The notes beneath the pieces are model-generated. The model saw only the letters and a list, made by a program, of their open reading frames with translations, was not told where the DNA came from and searched no databases. Made by a program: the position numbers and the translations under genes. 57,344 nucleotides of DNA, taken from the NCBI GenBank assembly GCA_022828145.1, contig JAJEJA010000081.1:1-57344 (forward strand), given 5' to 3'. Shown here in pieces: positions 8,247-18,155 of the stretch. Positions within the stretch are counted from its first letter, which is position 1. Each line of letters starts with the position of its first letter. This DNA is from Candidatus Poribacteria bacterium (lineage in GTDB: Bacteria > Poribacteria > WGA-4E > WGA-3G).

Positions 8247-10484
8247 ATGAATACTAAGTTCTTCTTATCTGTGTTTTTTACACAATTACTCATTTCAACC
8301 CTATTATTATCGAACAGCGTTGCTCAGGATTACACAAAATGGCATCTACCTGAAGGTGCGAAAACGCGTCTCGGGAAAGGGTCCCTAGCCCATGGAGAAA
8401 ATAATTACGCATATTCTCAAAATATTGGATATACTCCAGATGGTACTCGTTTAGTGGTCGCCAGTAGTATCGGCATTTGGATCTATGACGCGCAGACCTA
8501 TCAAGAATTATCACTACTCACAGGGCATACATGGGGTGTCCTAAGCATGGCAATTAGTCCTGATGGGCAGACACTCGCAAGTAACGGTACAGACGGCACA
8601 ATCCGTTTATGGAATACGGCGACAGGTGAACATAAGCATACACTCCCAGAGTGGGTGAATAGCGTAGCGTTCAGTCCGGATGGACAGACACTTGCAGGTG
8701 GCAGTTCTGAGAGGACCATCCTTTTATGGAATGTGGAGACAGGCGAACATAAGCACACACTAAAAGGGCATATATGGGATGTCTATAGCGTAGCGTTCAG
8801 TCCGGATGGACAGACACTCGCAAGTGGCAGTTCGGACAACACCATCCGTTTATGGAATGCGGAGACAGGCGAACATAAGCACACACTCAAAGGGCATACA
8901 AGGGATGTCTTTAGCGTAGCGTTCAGTCCGGATGGACAGACACTCGCAAGTGGCAGTTTTGACAAGACTATCCGTTTGTGGAATGTGAAAACAGGAGAAC
9001 ATAAGCACACACTCAAAGGGCATACAAGGGATGTCTATAGTGTAGCGTTCAGTCCGGATGGACAGACACTCGCAAGTGGCAGTTTTGACAAGACTATCCG
9101 TTTGTGGAATGCGGAGACAGGAGAACATAAGCACACACTAAAAGGGCATATATGGGATGTCTTTAGCGTAGCGTTCAGTCCGGATGGACAGACACTCGCA
9201 AGTAGTGGTGGGGAACTTGACCAGACCATCCGTTTATGGAATGCGGAGACAGGTGAACATAAGCACACACTCAAAGGGCATATAGGACGTGTCTTTAGTG
9301 TAGCCTTCAGTTCGGATGGACAGACACTCGTAAGTGGTAATTTGGACACCACCATTCGTTTATGGAATGCGGAGACAGGTGAACATAAGCACACACTCAA
9401 AGGGCATACAAGCGGTGTTTATAGCGCAGCGTTCAGTCCGGATGGACAGACACTTGTAAGTGGCAGTGAGGACACCACCATCCGTTTATGGAATGCGGAG
9501 ACAGGTGAACATAAGCACACACTCCGAGGGCATACGGACACTGTCCGAAGCGTAGCGTTCAGTCCGGATGGACAGACACTTGCAAGTGGCAGTGGACGCG
9601 GCGACCCCACACTCCTTTTATGGAATGTGGAAACAGGTGAACATAAGCACACACTCCGAGGGCATACAGGGACTGTCTATAGCGTGGCATTCAGTTCGGA
9701 TGGACAGACACTCGCAAGTGGTAGTGCGGACACCACCATCCGTTTATGGAATGCGGAGACAGGTGAACATAAGCACACGCTTCAAGGGCATTTAGTGAGT
9801 GTCTATACCGCAGCGTTCAGTCCGGATGGGAAAACACTCGCAAGTGCCGGTTGGGACACCACCATCCGTTTATGGAATGCGGAGACAGGCGAACATAAGC
9901 ACACACTACAAGGACATACGGATTCGATCTTGGGCTTAGCGTTCAGTTCGGATGGGCAGACACTCGCAAGTGGTAGTGCGGACACCACCATCCGTTTATG
10001 GAATGCGGAGACAGGCGAACATAAGCACACACTCAAAGGGCATATAAGGGATATCTATAGTGTAGCGTTCAGTCCGGATGGGCAGACACTCGCCAGTAGC
10101 AGTGCGGACGGTACGGTGCTGTTGTGGCGGACCACATCTACAACAACCACAGATCCCCAATCAGTTGACGCAAAAGGTAAACATTACACGAAATGGGGCA
10201 CGTTAAAAACCGCTGAAGTTTATCAAAACTATCCGAACCCGTTTAATCCAGAAACATGGATACCGTATACCCTTTTTGAAACAAGTAACGTCAACCTCTC
10301 AATCTTTGACACGAGTGGGGAATTGATAAAAGAATTTAAGCTCGGCTATCAGACCCGCGGCCCAAAACGGATACATTGGGATGGTAAAAACGCTGCGGGT
10401 GAAACTGTGGCAAGCGGTATCTATTTCTATCAGTTTGAAGCTGGTAGAACGAAAAGTATACGCAAAATGTGGTTACTGAAGTAA
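8247..10484 (+). CDS. Secreted 14-repeat WD40 protein with FlgD-like C-terminal module
   Basis: 745 residues from the ATG at 8247, preceded by AAGGAG at 8235-8240. A signal peptide (1-26, ending SVA before QDY) is clear. Residues about 50-640 hold 14 WD40 repeats, two seven-bladed propellers; most units are GEHKHTLKGH..VYSVAFSPDGQTL.. copies of 42 residues (126 nt). The C-terminal 85 residues (NYPNPFNPETWIPY ... GIYFYQFEAG ... MWLLK) form a FlgD/type A sorting-like Ig module also present at 10703, 25020 and 44930, probably for export or surface attachment. Homologous throughout to the next gene. Role in binding or scaffolding is likely but the ligand is unknown. Confidence 0.88.
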   Translation: MNTKFFLSVFFTQLLISTLLLSNSVAQDYTKWHLPEGAKTRLGKGSLAHGENNYAYSQNIGYTPDGTRLVVASSIGIWIYDAQTYQELSLLTGHTWGVLSMAISPDGQTLASNGTDGTIRLWNTATGEHKHTLPEWVNSVAFSPDGQTLAGGSSERTILLWNVETGEHKHTLKGHIWDVYSVAFSPDGQTLASGSSDNTIRLWNAETGEHKHTLKGHTRDVFSVAFSPDGQTLASGSFDKTIRLWNVKTGEHKHTLKGHTRDVYSVAFSPDGQTLASGSFDKTIRLWNAETGEHKHTLKGHIWDVFSVAFSPDGQTLASSGGELDQTIRLWNAETGEHKHTLKGHIGRVFSVAFSSDGQTLVSGNLDTTIRLWNAETGEHKHTLKGHTSGVYSAAFSPDGQTLVSGSEDTTIRLWNAETGEHKHTLRGHTDTVRSVAFSPDGQTLASGSGRGDPTLLLWNVETGEHKHTLRGHTGTVYSVAFSSDGQTLASGSADTTIRLWNAETGEHKHTLQGHLVSVYTAAFSPDGKTLASAGWDTTIRLWNAETGEHKHTLQGHTDSILGLAFSSDGQTLASGSADTTIRLWNAETGEHKHTLKGHIRDIYSVAFSPDGQTLASSSADGTVLLWRTTSTTTTDPQSVDAKGKHYTKWGTLKTAEVYQNYPNPFNPETWIPYTLFETSNVNLSIFDTSGELIKEFKLGYQTRGPKRIHWDGKNAAGETVASGIYFYQFEAGRTKSIRKMWLLK

Positions 10485-10522
10485 CATGAACTCTAATTGA
10501 TCAATTACCATTATTGTCTTTT

Positions 10523-10640
10523 CGTAGGTCGGGTAGAGCGTTAGCGAAACCCGACATGACCGCTACAGTCAATACATGGCGGGTTTCGTGCCTCTACCCG
10601 ACCTACGAAAGTGATTTGTTCTGATTTATCAAACTCACGT
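10523..10640. mobile_element. MITE-like inverted-repeat element, ACGTGAG family
   Basis: Arms CGTAGGTCGGGTAGAG and CTCTACCCGACCTACG (10523-10607) enclose a partly complementary centre, followed by the conserved terminus TCTGATTTATCAAACTCACGT ending at 10640. The left terminus is degenerate; comparison with the end of the paralogous WD40 gene (identical up to AACATGAACTCT at about 10494) suggests that the insertion starts near 10495. No open reading frame inside. Confidence 0.7.
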
Positions 10641-10702
10641 TAATGAAGGTAATAACCGTGTGAGTAAAACTCTCTATTTATATTCACTATTTATAGGAGC
10701 TA

Positions 10703-13700
10703 ATGAGATTAATGATAAAAAAATTATCGTATTCTATCTTGATAACAATCGGTATAGCATTCGTCTTGACCAATAGCAGCGTTGCCCAAAACCTATCGCA
10801 ATTGGAATTACCTGAAGGTGCGAAAGGACGACTCGTGAAAGGCAGTATCACTATAATACAGTATTCACCCGATGGTACGAAACTTGCGGTCGGAAGTAGT
10901 ATCGGTATCTGGATATATGATGCACACACAGGTGAAGAGCTTGACCTGTACACAGGACATGCGGGGGGTGTCTGGAGCGTGTCATTTAGTCCGGATGGTA
11001 ACACCCTCGCAAGTGGGAATAGGGATGGGACTGTCCATCTCTGGGACGCACACACCGGGGAACACCTCCGCACCCTCACAGGGCATACAGGGGATCATGG
11101 GTCCTTGGGTGTAAGGAGCGTGTCATTTAGTCCGGATGGCAACACCCTTGCCAGTGGTGGTGATCGGGGGACTATCCGCCTATGGGATGCACACACGGGG
11201 GAACACCTCCGCACCCTCCCAGGGCATACTGGTGCTGTCTACAGTGTGTCGTTCAGTCCGGATGGGAATACACTTGCAAGTGGGGATTCGCGTGGGGGAA
11301 TCCGTCTGTGGAAAGCACAAACAGGCGAACTCATCCACGCTTTCACAGGACATAGTTATGATGTCTACAGTGTGTCGTTCAGTTCCGACGGGAATACACT
11401 TGCAAGTGCGGGACGGGACAACACGGTCCGCCTATGGAATGCAAACACATGGGAAAACTTACACACGCTCAGAGGAAATACGGGGAAGTTTTGGAGTGTG
11501 TCGTTCAGTCCGGATGTCAGCACTCTTGCAAGTGGGAGTGAGGATGGCACTATCCACCTATGGAACGCACACACAGGCGAACTCATACGCACCCTCACAG
11601 GACATACGGAGGATGTCGGTAGCGTGTCGTTCAGTCCGGATGGCGACACCCTCACAAGCGGAGGAGTCTATACGATCCGCCAATGGAACACACATACTGG
11701 AGGGCACATCCGCACCATCAGAGGACATAGCGGTGGAGTTGGTGGTTTGTCGTTCAGTTCAGATGGGAATCTCTTGGCAATTTTGGGTTGGGGCAATACT
11801 GTTCAACTCTGGAACGCCCGTACCGGGGAACACATCCGCGCGTTCACAGAGCATACCGACGTGATCTTTAGCGTGTCGTTGAGTCCGGATGGTAACACCC
11901 TCGCAGCTGGAATTAGGGACTATTATAATCCACCCGACACCTTTTTATGGGATACAAACACTGGAGAACTCATACATACCTTTAAAGAAACGCATCTTTC
12001 GGTACTTGTTGAAAGCGTGTCGTTGAGTCCGGATGGCAAAACCCTCGCAAGTGGTGTGGACAGGAATATCCGCCTATGGAACGTACATACAGGCGAACTT
12101 ATGCACACTCTCAGAGTGAGTGTCGGGAGCGTCTTTAGCATGTCGTTCAGTCCAGATGGCAACACCCTCGCAGTTGGTAGTACTGAAAACGCAATTGACA
12201 TCTGGAATGCACACACAGGTGAACTCATTCGCACCCTTATCCCTCCAGGGCATGCTGGGAGGGTCTATAGCGTGTCGTTCAGTCCGGATGGGAATGTCCT
12301 TGCAAGTGCCAATCAGAACGGTCCTATTCGTCTATGGGACGCGCACACCGGGGAACACCTCCGCGCCCTCACAGGGCATACGGGCTCGGGGAATATCGTG
12401 TTGTTCAGGAGCGTGTCGTTCCGTTCGGATGGGAATGTCCTTGCAGGTGGGGGCGAAGATGGCACTATCCGCCTGTGGGACGTACACACCGGGGAACACC
12501 TCCGCACACTCGCAGGGCATACGGATGGGGTGTATAGAGTGGCGTTCAGTCCAGATGACAACACTTTAGTAAGTGGGGATCATGCTGGGACGGTGTTGCT
12601 GTGGGAAATTACCCCTGATCTAACGAACACCAATCTGTCTGAAAATGTGAACGCACACACAGGCGAACTCGTTCGCACCCTCACAGAGCATACAGGGGAT
12701 GTCCGTACCGTGGCGTTCAGTCCGGATGGGAATATCCTTGCAAGTGGAGGGCTGGAAGGCACTATACACCTATCAGCACCCAAAACGGGAGAGCACATCC
12801 GCACTATTACAGGACATACGCGCGAGCTCCATAGTGTGTCGTTCAGTCCGGATGGTAATATCCTCGCAAGTAGTGGAGGGTGGGACAAGACCATTCGTCT
12901 ATGGGATGTTCACACCGGGGAACTCATCCGTACCCTCATAGGTCATACAAACAGGGTCCTCACCGTGTCGTTCAGTCCAGATGGGAATACACTTGCAAGT
13001 GGGAGTACGGACTACACCATCCGTCTTTGGGATGTTCACACTGGGGAACACTTCCGCACCCTCACAGGACATAAGAAGGGGGTCTATAACGTGTCGTTCA
13101 GTCCGGATGGGAATATCTTCGCAAGTGGGAGTGATGATGGGACTATCCGTCTATGGAACACAAACACCTGGGGACACCTCCGTACTCTCGGAGAGCGTGG
13201 TGATAGAGTCTATAGCGTGTTGTTCAGTCCGGATGGGAACATCCTTGCAAGTGGGAGTGGGCACGACATTTATTTATGGAATGCACACACAGGCGAACTC
13301 ATCTACACTCTCTCACACGGTCTCGTGTATAGCGTATCTTTCAGTCTGGATGGGAATATCCTCGCAAGTGGCGGCTGGGACGACACTATCCGCCTATGGA
13401 ACGTAAGCACCGGGGAACTCATACAGACTCTCACAGAGCATACGGAGAGTGGTCGTAACGTGTCGTTCAGTCCGGATGGTAATACGCTTGCAAGTGGGGG
13501 TACGGACGGAAAGGTGCTGCTGTGGGAAGTTTCCCCTGATCCTACATACACCTCCCTACCCGAAGATGTGGACGCAAACACCTGGGAATATATACGCACA
13601 ATCATCGGCGGACATGGAAGCGTGTCGTTCGGTCCGGATGGTAATACGTTCGCAAGTCTTGCAGGTGGGACTGGTAGGACTATCCGCCTATGGAACGTGC

Positions 13701-15070
13701 AGACCGGGGACCTCATCCGAACTTTTACAGTACATACGAGTTCTGTCCTTAGTGTGTTGTTCAGTCCGGATGATAACACCCTCGCAAGTGGGAGTTATGA
13801 TGGCACTATCCGCCTATGGAACACACACACTGGGGAACTCATCCACACCCTCACAGGACATACGGATAGGGTCTTTAGCGTGTCATTCAGTCCGGATGGT
13901 AACACCCTTGCAAGTGGGAGTTATGATGAGACTATCTGCCTATGGAATGTACACACAGGCGAACACATAAAAACCATCACAGGACATACGGATAGGGTCT
14001 TTAGCGTGTCATTCAGTCTGGATGGTAACACCCTCGCAAGTGGTAGTGATGATGGCACTATCCGTTTTTGGAACGCACACACCGGGGAACACATAAAGAC
14101 CCTCAGGAGTTGGGGGAAGCATGTGTTGTTCAGTCCGGATGGCAATACCTTTGCAAGTGTGAGTGGCGACATCAACCTATGGAATGCACACACATACGAA
14201 CACATTAAGACCCTTAGCGGCAGTGGGAGGTATGTGTCATTCAGTCCGGATGGTAACACCATCGCAAGTTGTGGGTATGATTCCTGGGTTCGCTTATGGA
14301 ACGTACACACCGGAGAGAACATACAGACTCTCAGAGGACATACGGGCAGAGTCGATAGCGTGTCATTCAGTCCGGATGGCAACACCATCGCGAGTGGTGG
14401 TAATAGAGTGCTGCTGTGGAAAATCACCCCTGCTGTTACAAATATCTCTCTGCCCGAAGATGTGAATGATGACGGTATCGTCAATATTGCAGATCTTGTA
14501 TTAGTTGCAGCTGACTTCGGAAAAATAGGGGAAAACATTGCAGATGTCAATGGTGATGGTGAAGTCAATCGTGAAGACATCCTGGCAGTTTTAGATGTGT
14601 TAGAAGCACAAGAAACGACGGACACAGCTGCAGCTGCGGCTGTCTCTACGGCACAAAACCTACAGCGATGGATTGACGCTGCCAAGCAACTCAATCGTAG
14701 AGATATAGACTTTCAAAAAGGGATAGCTGTGCTTGAGCAGCTGCTGGCAACGTGGTACGAGGCACAGGTTGTGCCAAAACGAACAGCACTGCTTGCAAAT
14801 TACCCGAACCCGTTCAATCCGGAGACGTGGATACCGTATCAATTGGCAAAGTCTGCTGATGTTAGCATCTCAATCTATGCTATAGACGGAAAATTGATTC
14901 GAACCCTTATCTTAGGGCATCTGCCTGCGGGCACCTATCAGAGCCGTAACCGTGCCGCGTATTGGGATGGTAAGAATGCGTTTGGTGAATCCGTGGCAAG
15001 TGGTATCTATTTCTATCAGTTTGAGGCTGGTAATACGAAAAGTATACGCAAAATGTGGTTACTGAAGTAA
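10703..15070 (+). CDS. Giant secreted 28-repeat WD40 protein with dockerin-like and FlgD-like domains
   Basis: 1455 residues. AGGAG (10695-10699) serves the ATG at 10703 (3-nt spacing) or at 10712 (12 nt). Signal peptide 1-29 (SSVA before QNL). I count 28 WD40 repeats between residues about 50 and 1250, i.e. four seven-bladed propellers. Linkers of the type LLWxxxPxxTNxSLPEDV follow repeats 14, 21 and 28, which marks whole-propeller duplication. After them comes a dockerin-like pair of calcium-binding loops (DVNDDGIVNIADL and DVNGDGEVNREDI), an Ala-rich/helical spacer, and the C-terminal FlgD-like module (NYPNPFNPETWIPY ... GIYFYQFEAG ... MWLLK). Likely a surface or extracellular interaction protein; ligand unknown. 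Confidence 0.88.
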   Translation: MRLMIKKLSYSILITIGIAFVLTNSSVAQNLSQLELPEGAKGRLVKGSITIIQYSPDGTKLAVGSSIGIWIYDAHTGEELDLYTGHAGGVWSVSFSPDGNTLASGNRDGTVHLWDAHTGEHLRTLTGHTGDHGSLGVRSVSFSPDGNTLASGGDRGTIRLWDAHTGEHLRTLPGHTGAVYSVSFSPDGNTLASGDSRGGIRLWKAQTGELIHAFTGHSYDVYSVSFSSDGNTLASAGRDNTVRLWNANTWENLHTLRGNTGKFWSVSFSPDVSTLASGSEDGTIHLWNAHTGELIRTLTGHTEDVGSVSFSPDGDTLTSGGVYTIRQWNTHTGGHIRTIRGHSGGVGGLSFSSDGNLLAILGWGNTVQLWNARTGEHIRAFTEHTDVIFSVSLSPDGNTLAAGIRDYYNPPDTFLWDTNTGELIHTFKETHLSVLVESVSLSPDGKTLASGVDRNIRLWNVHTGELMHTLRVSVGSVFSMSFSPDGNTLAVGSTENAIDIWNAHTGELIRTLIPPGHAGRVYSVSFSPDGNVLASANQNGPIRLWDAHTGEHLRALTGHTGSGNIVLFRSVSFRSDGNVLAGGGEDGTIRLWDVHTGEHLRTLAGHTDGVYRVAFSPDDNTLVSGDHAGTVLLWEITPDLTNTNLSENVNAHTGELVRTLTEHTGDVRTVAFSPDGNILASGGLEGTIHLSAPKTGEHIRTITGHTRELHSVSFSPDGNILASSGGWDKTIRLWDVHTGELIRTLIGHTNRVLTVSFSPDGNTLASGSTDYTIRLWDVHTGEHFRTLTGHKKGVYNVSFSPDGNIFASGSDDGTIRLWNTNTWGHLRTLGERGDRVYSVLFSPDGNILASGSGHDIYLWNAHTGELIYTLSHGLVYSVSFSLDGNILASGGWDDTIRLWNVSTGELIQTLTEHTESGRNVSFSPDGNTLASGGTDGKVLLWEVSPDPTYTSLPEDVDANTWEYIRTIIGGHGSVSFGPDGNTFASLAGGTGRTIRLWNVQTGDLIRTFTVHTSSVLSVLFSPDDNTLASGSYDGTIRLWNTHTGELIHTLTGHTDRVFSVSFSPDGNTLASGSYDETICLWNVHTGEHIKTITGHTDRVFSVSFSLDGNTLASGSDDGTIRFWNAHTGEHIKTLRSWGKHVLFSPDGNTFASVSGDINLWNAHTYEHIKTLSGSGRYVSFSPDGNTIASCGYDSWVRLWNVHTGENIQTLRGHTGRVDSVSFSPDGNTIASGGNRVLLWKITPAVTNISLPEDVNDDGIVNIADLVLVAADFGKIGENIADVNGDGEVNREDILAVLDVLEAQETTDTAAAAAVSTAQNLQRWIDAAKQLNRRDIDFQKGIAVLEQLLATWYEAQVVPKRTALLANYPNPFNPETWIPYQLAKSADVSISIYAIDGKLIRTLILGHLPAGTYQSRNRAAYWDGKNAFGESVASGIYFYQFEAGNTKSIRKMWLLK

Positions 15071-15263
15071 CATGAACTCTGTCCAAGTGGACTTTAAGGA
15101 AAGATTTTATGAAACTACTGAACTGATGCAAGAATCTCTTTTTTCAACGTTTTGTAGATTTTTTTACAACGTCCGCTATATTGCCAGGATAGCTGCAGGT
15201 TGTCATGTTAATTGGAACACGTTCACTACGAAATCTTATTCTTTCTACATCTCCTCAAGAGCT

Positions 15264-16766
15264 TCATGTAGATTCACGTCTGCTCTCACCTTTCAGTTTC
15301 TCATACTTCTGTTGAAGATTCACCGATCTGTTGTATAGTCCTTCAGCCACGTCTTCGTAATCCTTAGGAGAAAAACCTTTTCTTGGATGGAACGCAATTT
15401 CTTTCACCGGTTCATCCTTTTGAAAATGCCATGCACCCACCTCTTCTGGTCGTAACCAGCTCGGTTGTTCATCAGTCTCTTCGTCAATTAACCCTTCAAG
15501 TATAAGGTTTCCTATCTCCTGAAGCAACCAATCACTATGCGTCGTAATTATGACCTTCACACCTGCCCGTACCAGACGCGCGAGAATAACTGCCATATCT
15601 GCTTGTGCACCGGGATGCAAGTGTGCCTCCGGTTCTTCAAGGATGAGCGTATCACCGGGCTTAATGCCACTTCGCAAAAGCAGTACCAAGGGGGCAAGTT
15701 CAGATACCATTGACGACGATTGGGATAAGCGGAACCCCTCACTATTATCTGATGGTTGGTAGAGAAAAACAGGATATCTGTTTTGTGAAGGTGTTGAAAT
15801 AATCTGCCCACCGATTACATCTGATTCTAATGTTTTTGATAACTTAGTGATTTTACTTTCTGACGATTTGCTTTCTTCGTATAGAATGATTTGCTGTATA
15901 AAGTCAACAATTAATCCAGATAGTGTTGGTATTTCTATCTGTTCTAACCCTGCGCGAGAGGCATTAGCCATAACCGAACTTGCTATAACTTGGTGGCTTT
16001 GCATAATACCGCTCCGAGCTGCTGGTAGGTAGTACCGATTCATATTATTTACTATCAGTCCGGGAAAGATTTCGGGAGAAATCTCCATTAGTTTTTCAAA
16101 ATTCAGGCCATCTTCTTCTGACAACCAACTATTCTCGTCAAGAAGAATCATGTCTTCATTGATAGTTCCATCTATGACAACGTCAGTATTTGTAGCTGCA
16201 ATATTGAGTGACCAAAACTCTTGTTTTTCCTCGTTTATATTTATTAACATTCTCATTTCACTGTTTTGATCTTGGGTACCTCGTACTAATTCCGATATAT
16301 GATGATATCCAAAGCAACGCCTAAGTTCAATATCTAAATTGTTTTTCGAAATTTCTGAATCTTTAATAGTTTTTTGTGCCAATTCACGAATCCCTTTCGG
16401 CAAATCTAAGAATTTAAAGTGTCTGTGTTTTGTTGATAACTTGTTTATTATCTCCGGTGCTTCTTCATTTGTTGAAGCGAAAGCATCAGCAGGATTGTTG
16501 TGAGATTTAGAAAGAATTCTGAGTGATGATTTGAACAGATTTGATAAAGGCACTCGTAAGAAACCCTCAAAAATACCGTGCAACGCATATACCAACGTAG
16601 CAAAATAGGTTTTTCCAGTATTACTTGGTCCAACAAACACTGTCAACGGACGCAAGTCTATGTTTGCTTTTGCAATAGGTCCAAAATTTTCAACTGCTAT
16701 TTCAACCTTTGGCTGCTCTTGTTTGTCTTTGACTTCACTTATCATCAGGTCCTCAGATAGATTCAT
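15264..16766 (-). CDS. ABC-type AAA ATPase (AAA_15/OLD-like)
   Basis: 500 residues. Opens with a typical VEIAVENFGPIAKANI strand, then Walker A GPSNTGKT at 46-53. The C-terminal half has an ABC-like signature region, Walker B TLILEEPEAHLHPGAQ near 380-395 and the H-loop IITTHSDWLLQEIGN. This is the ATPase fold of RecF/SMC/OLD-related stand-alone ATPases, which are often components of defence or DNA-repair systems. No TOPRIM domain follows, and no partner nuclease or methylase is adjacent, so no specific system can be named. It lies between WD40 genes and is convergent with the 28-repeat gene; the 193-nt gap between them shows nothing recognisable. Start ATG has only weak GA-rich ribosome-binding sequence. 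Confidence 0.8.
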   Translation of the reverse strand: MNLSEDLMISEVKDKQEQPKVEIAVENFGPIAKANIDLRPLTVFVGPSNTGKTYFATLVYALHGIFEGFLRVPLSNLFKSSLRILSKSHNNPADAFASTNEEAPEIINKLSTKHRHFKFLDLPKGIRELAQKTIKDSEISKNNLDIELRRCFGYHHISELVRGTQDQNSEMRMLININEEKQEFWSLNIAATNTDVVIDGTINEDMILLDENSWLSEEDGLNFEKLMEISPEIFPGLIVNNMNRYYLPAARSGIMQSHQVIASSVMANASRAGLEQIEIPTLSGLIVDFIQQIILYEESKSSESKITKLSKTLESDVIGGQIISTPSQNRYPVFLYQPSDNSEGFRLSQSSSMVSELAPLVLLLRSGIKPGDTLILEEPEAHLHPGAQADMAVILARLVRAGVKVIITTHSDWLLQEIGNLILEGLIDEETDEQPSWLRPEEVGAWHFQKDEPVKEIAFHPRKGFSPKDYEDVAEGLYNRSVNLQQKYEKLKGESRREST

Positions 16767-17081
16767 TTCTTTTCGTGTGCCGTTGTGACATTAGTTTATC
16801 ACGCATTTCATTGTTTATCAACAGTGTTTTGAACCTGATTTACCTCCAGTTTTTTGTAGAGGCAAATATACATAAGGATTTTTAGATGCTATGTGTGAGG
16901 AAGTCAATACTGAACTACTACAATCATTATCCCACACAATTGTTTAGAGTAAATATGGGTCAAGGGGTTTTATTGTAGGTCGGGTGTCGCTTGCGCGCTA
17001 CCTATAAATCAACGATATGAATGCGCGTATGGCATTCATACCGTTGATTTGAAAATCTTGGTTCAGACATAATCACCAACA
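16767..17081. other. Gap with repeats, no gene seen
   Basis: Contains the second CCAGTTTTTTGTAGAG repeat (16846-16889), a half-copy of the GTAGGTCGGGT arm (16975-16986) and the long hairpin at 17006-17050. No credible coding frame. Confidence 0.6.
17006..17050. terminator. 19-bp stem hairpin downstream of the WD40 lipoprotein gene
   Basis: AAATCAACGATATGAATGC pairs with GCATTCATACCGTTGATTT (one mismatch) around a 7-nt loop. It lies 31 nt after the stop of the minus-strand lipoprotein gene. No clear U-tract, so termination is plausible but not certain. Confidence 0.5.
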
Positions 17082-18152
17082 TCACTCACGCACATCCCAC
17101 ATGCGCACAGTTTCGTCATCACTACCACTTGTGAGAGCTTTACCATCAGGACTGAACGCTACGCTCCGGACATCATCCGTATGCCCTTCAAGTGTGCGGA
17201 TATGCGTGCCATCGTTTGCGTTCCACAAACGAATGGTTTTGTCCGTACCGCCACTTGCGATTGTCTGCCCATCCGGACTGAACGCTACGCTCCAGATGCT
17301 TGGACCCGTATGCCCTTCAAGCGTGCGAATATGCGTGCCATCGTTTGCGTTCCACAAACGGAGGGTGTCGTTAATATCACCCCAAAAGGGAAACAAATCA
17401 CCGCCACTTGCGAGGGTCTGACCATCAGGACTGAACGCTACACTCAGGACAAGACCCGTATGCCCTTCAAGCGTGCGAATATGCGTGCCATCGTTTGCGT
17501 TCCACAAGGAGATGGTTCGGTCCTCACTTCCACTTGCGAGGGTCTGACCATCAGGACTGAACGCTACGCTATAGACAGTCCCCGTATGCCCTATAAATCT
17601 GCGGAGTTGTATGCCATCGTTTGCGTTCCACAAGGAGATGGTTCGGTCCTCACTTCCACTTGCGAGGGTCTGACCATCAGGACTGAACGCTACACTCACG
17701 ACATAACTCGTGTGCCCTTCAAGCGTGCGAATATGTGTGCCATCGTTTACGTTCCACAAACGGATAGTGTAGTCCTGATTGGACTCACTTCCACTTGCGA
17801 GGGTCTGACCATCAGGACTGAATGCTACACACCTGACAACACCCGGATGTCCTATGAGTATACGTATCTGTGTGCCATTGCTCGTATCCCACAAGGCGAT
17901 AGTGCCGTCCCAACTTCCACTTGCGAGAGTCCTACCATCAGGACTGAACGCTACGCTCACGACATCTGCCGTATGCCCTGTGAGTATGCCTTCATAATAG
18001 GTTATGGCAGTTTCTGTAGGCGGATCTATAGGTGTTTCTATGCCGTTACCCATTTTGTCGTCTTCAATAGGGGTAGCGGTCTCATCATCGCCACCACATG
18101 CAAAGATCATCATGGTGAGAAAAATGCTGAGTAACAATATACCTCTTTTCAT
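17082..18152 (-). CDS. WD40 lipoprotein, single seven-bladed propeller
   Basis: 356 residues from the ATG at 18152, which is 6 nt from AGGAG (18159-18163); the adjacent ATG at 18155 is also possible. Residues 1-20 are a lipoprotein signal peptide with a cysteine in MIFACGG (lipobox-like), followed by an acidic, Thr/Pro-rich linker. The remainder is exactly seven WD40 repeats (SVAFSPDGQTLASGS..TIxLWNxNDGTHIRTLEGH), so one complete propeller. The repeat consensus (NDGTHIRTLEGHT) differs from the two secreted WD40 proteins upstream, so it is a separate amplification. Probably anchored in the outer or inner membrane facing the periplasm; partner unknown. Confidence 0.88.
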   Translation of the reverse strand: MKRGILLLSIFLTMMIFACGGDDETATPIEDDKMGNGIETPIDPPTETAITYYEGILTGHTADVVSVAFSPDGRTLASGSWDGTIALWDTSNGTQIRILIGHPGVVRCVAFSPDGQTLASGSESNQDYTIRLWNVNDGTHIRTLEGHTSYVVSVAFSPDGQTLASGSEDRTISLWNANDGIQLRRFIGHTGTVYSVAFSPDGQTLASGSEDRTISLWNANDGTHIRTLEGHTGLVLSVAFSPDGQTLASGGDLFPFWGDINDTLRLWNANDGTHIRTLEGHTGPSIWSVAFSPDGQTIASGGTDKTIRLWNANDGTHIRTLEGHTDDVRSVAFSPDGKALTSGSDDETVRMWDVRE

Positions 18153-18155
18153 CAT

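Noticed and set aside
8640..10130. Regular 126-nt DNA repeats that might suggest a CRISPR-like or satellite array
   Set aside because: They are in-frame WD40 codons of one protein; no spacer structure. No CRISPR array or cas gene was seen anywhere.
11136..11864. 242-codon frame inside the 28-repeat WD40 gene
   Set aside because: Alternate-frame reading of the same repeats; periodic composition follows the WD40 unit.
13921..14694. 257-codon minus-strand frame
   Set aside because: Antisense shadow of WD40 and dockerin codons.
15072..15338. 88-codon frame after the giant WD40 gene
   Set aside because: Overlaps the convergent ATPase gene; composition not protein-like.
17181..18134. Long plus-strand frame of 317 codons opposite the WD40 lipoprotein
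   Set aside because: It is the antisense shadow of the repeated WD40 codons (monotonous repeats such as MPFKRANMRAIVCVPQ) with no ribosome-binding site.
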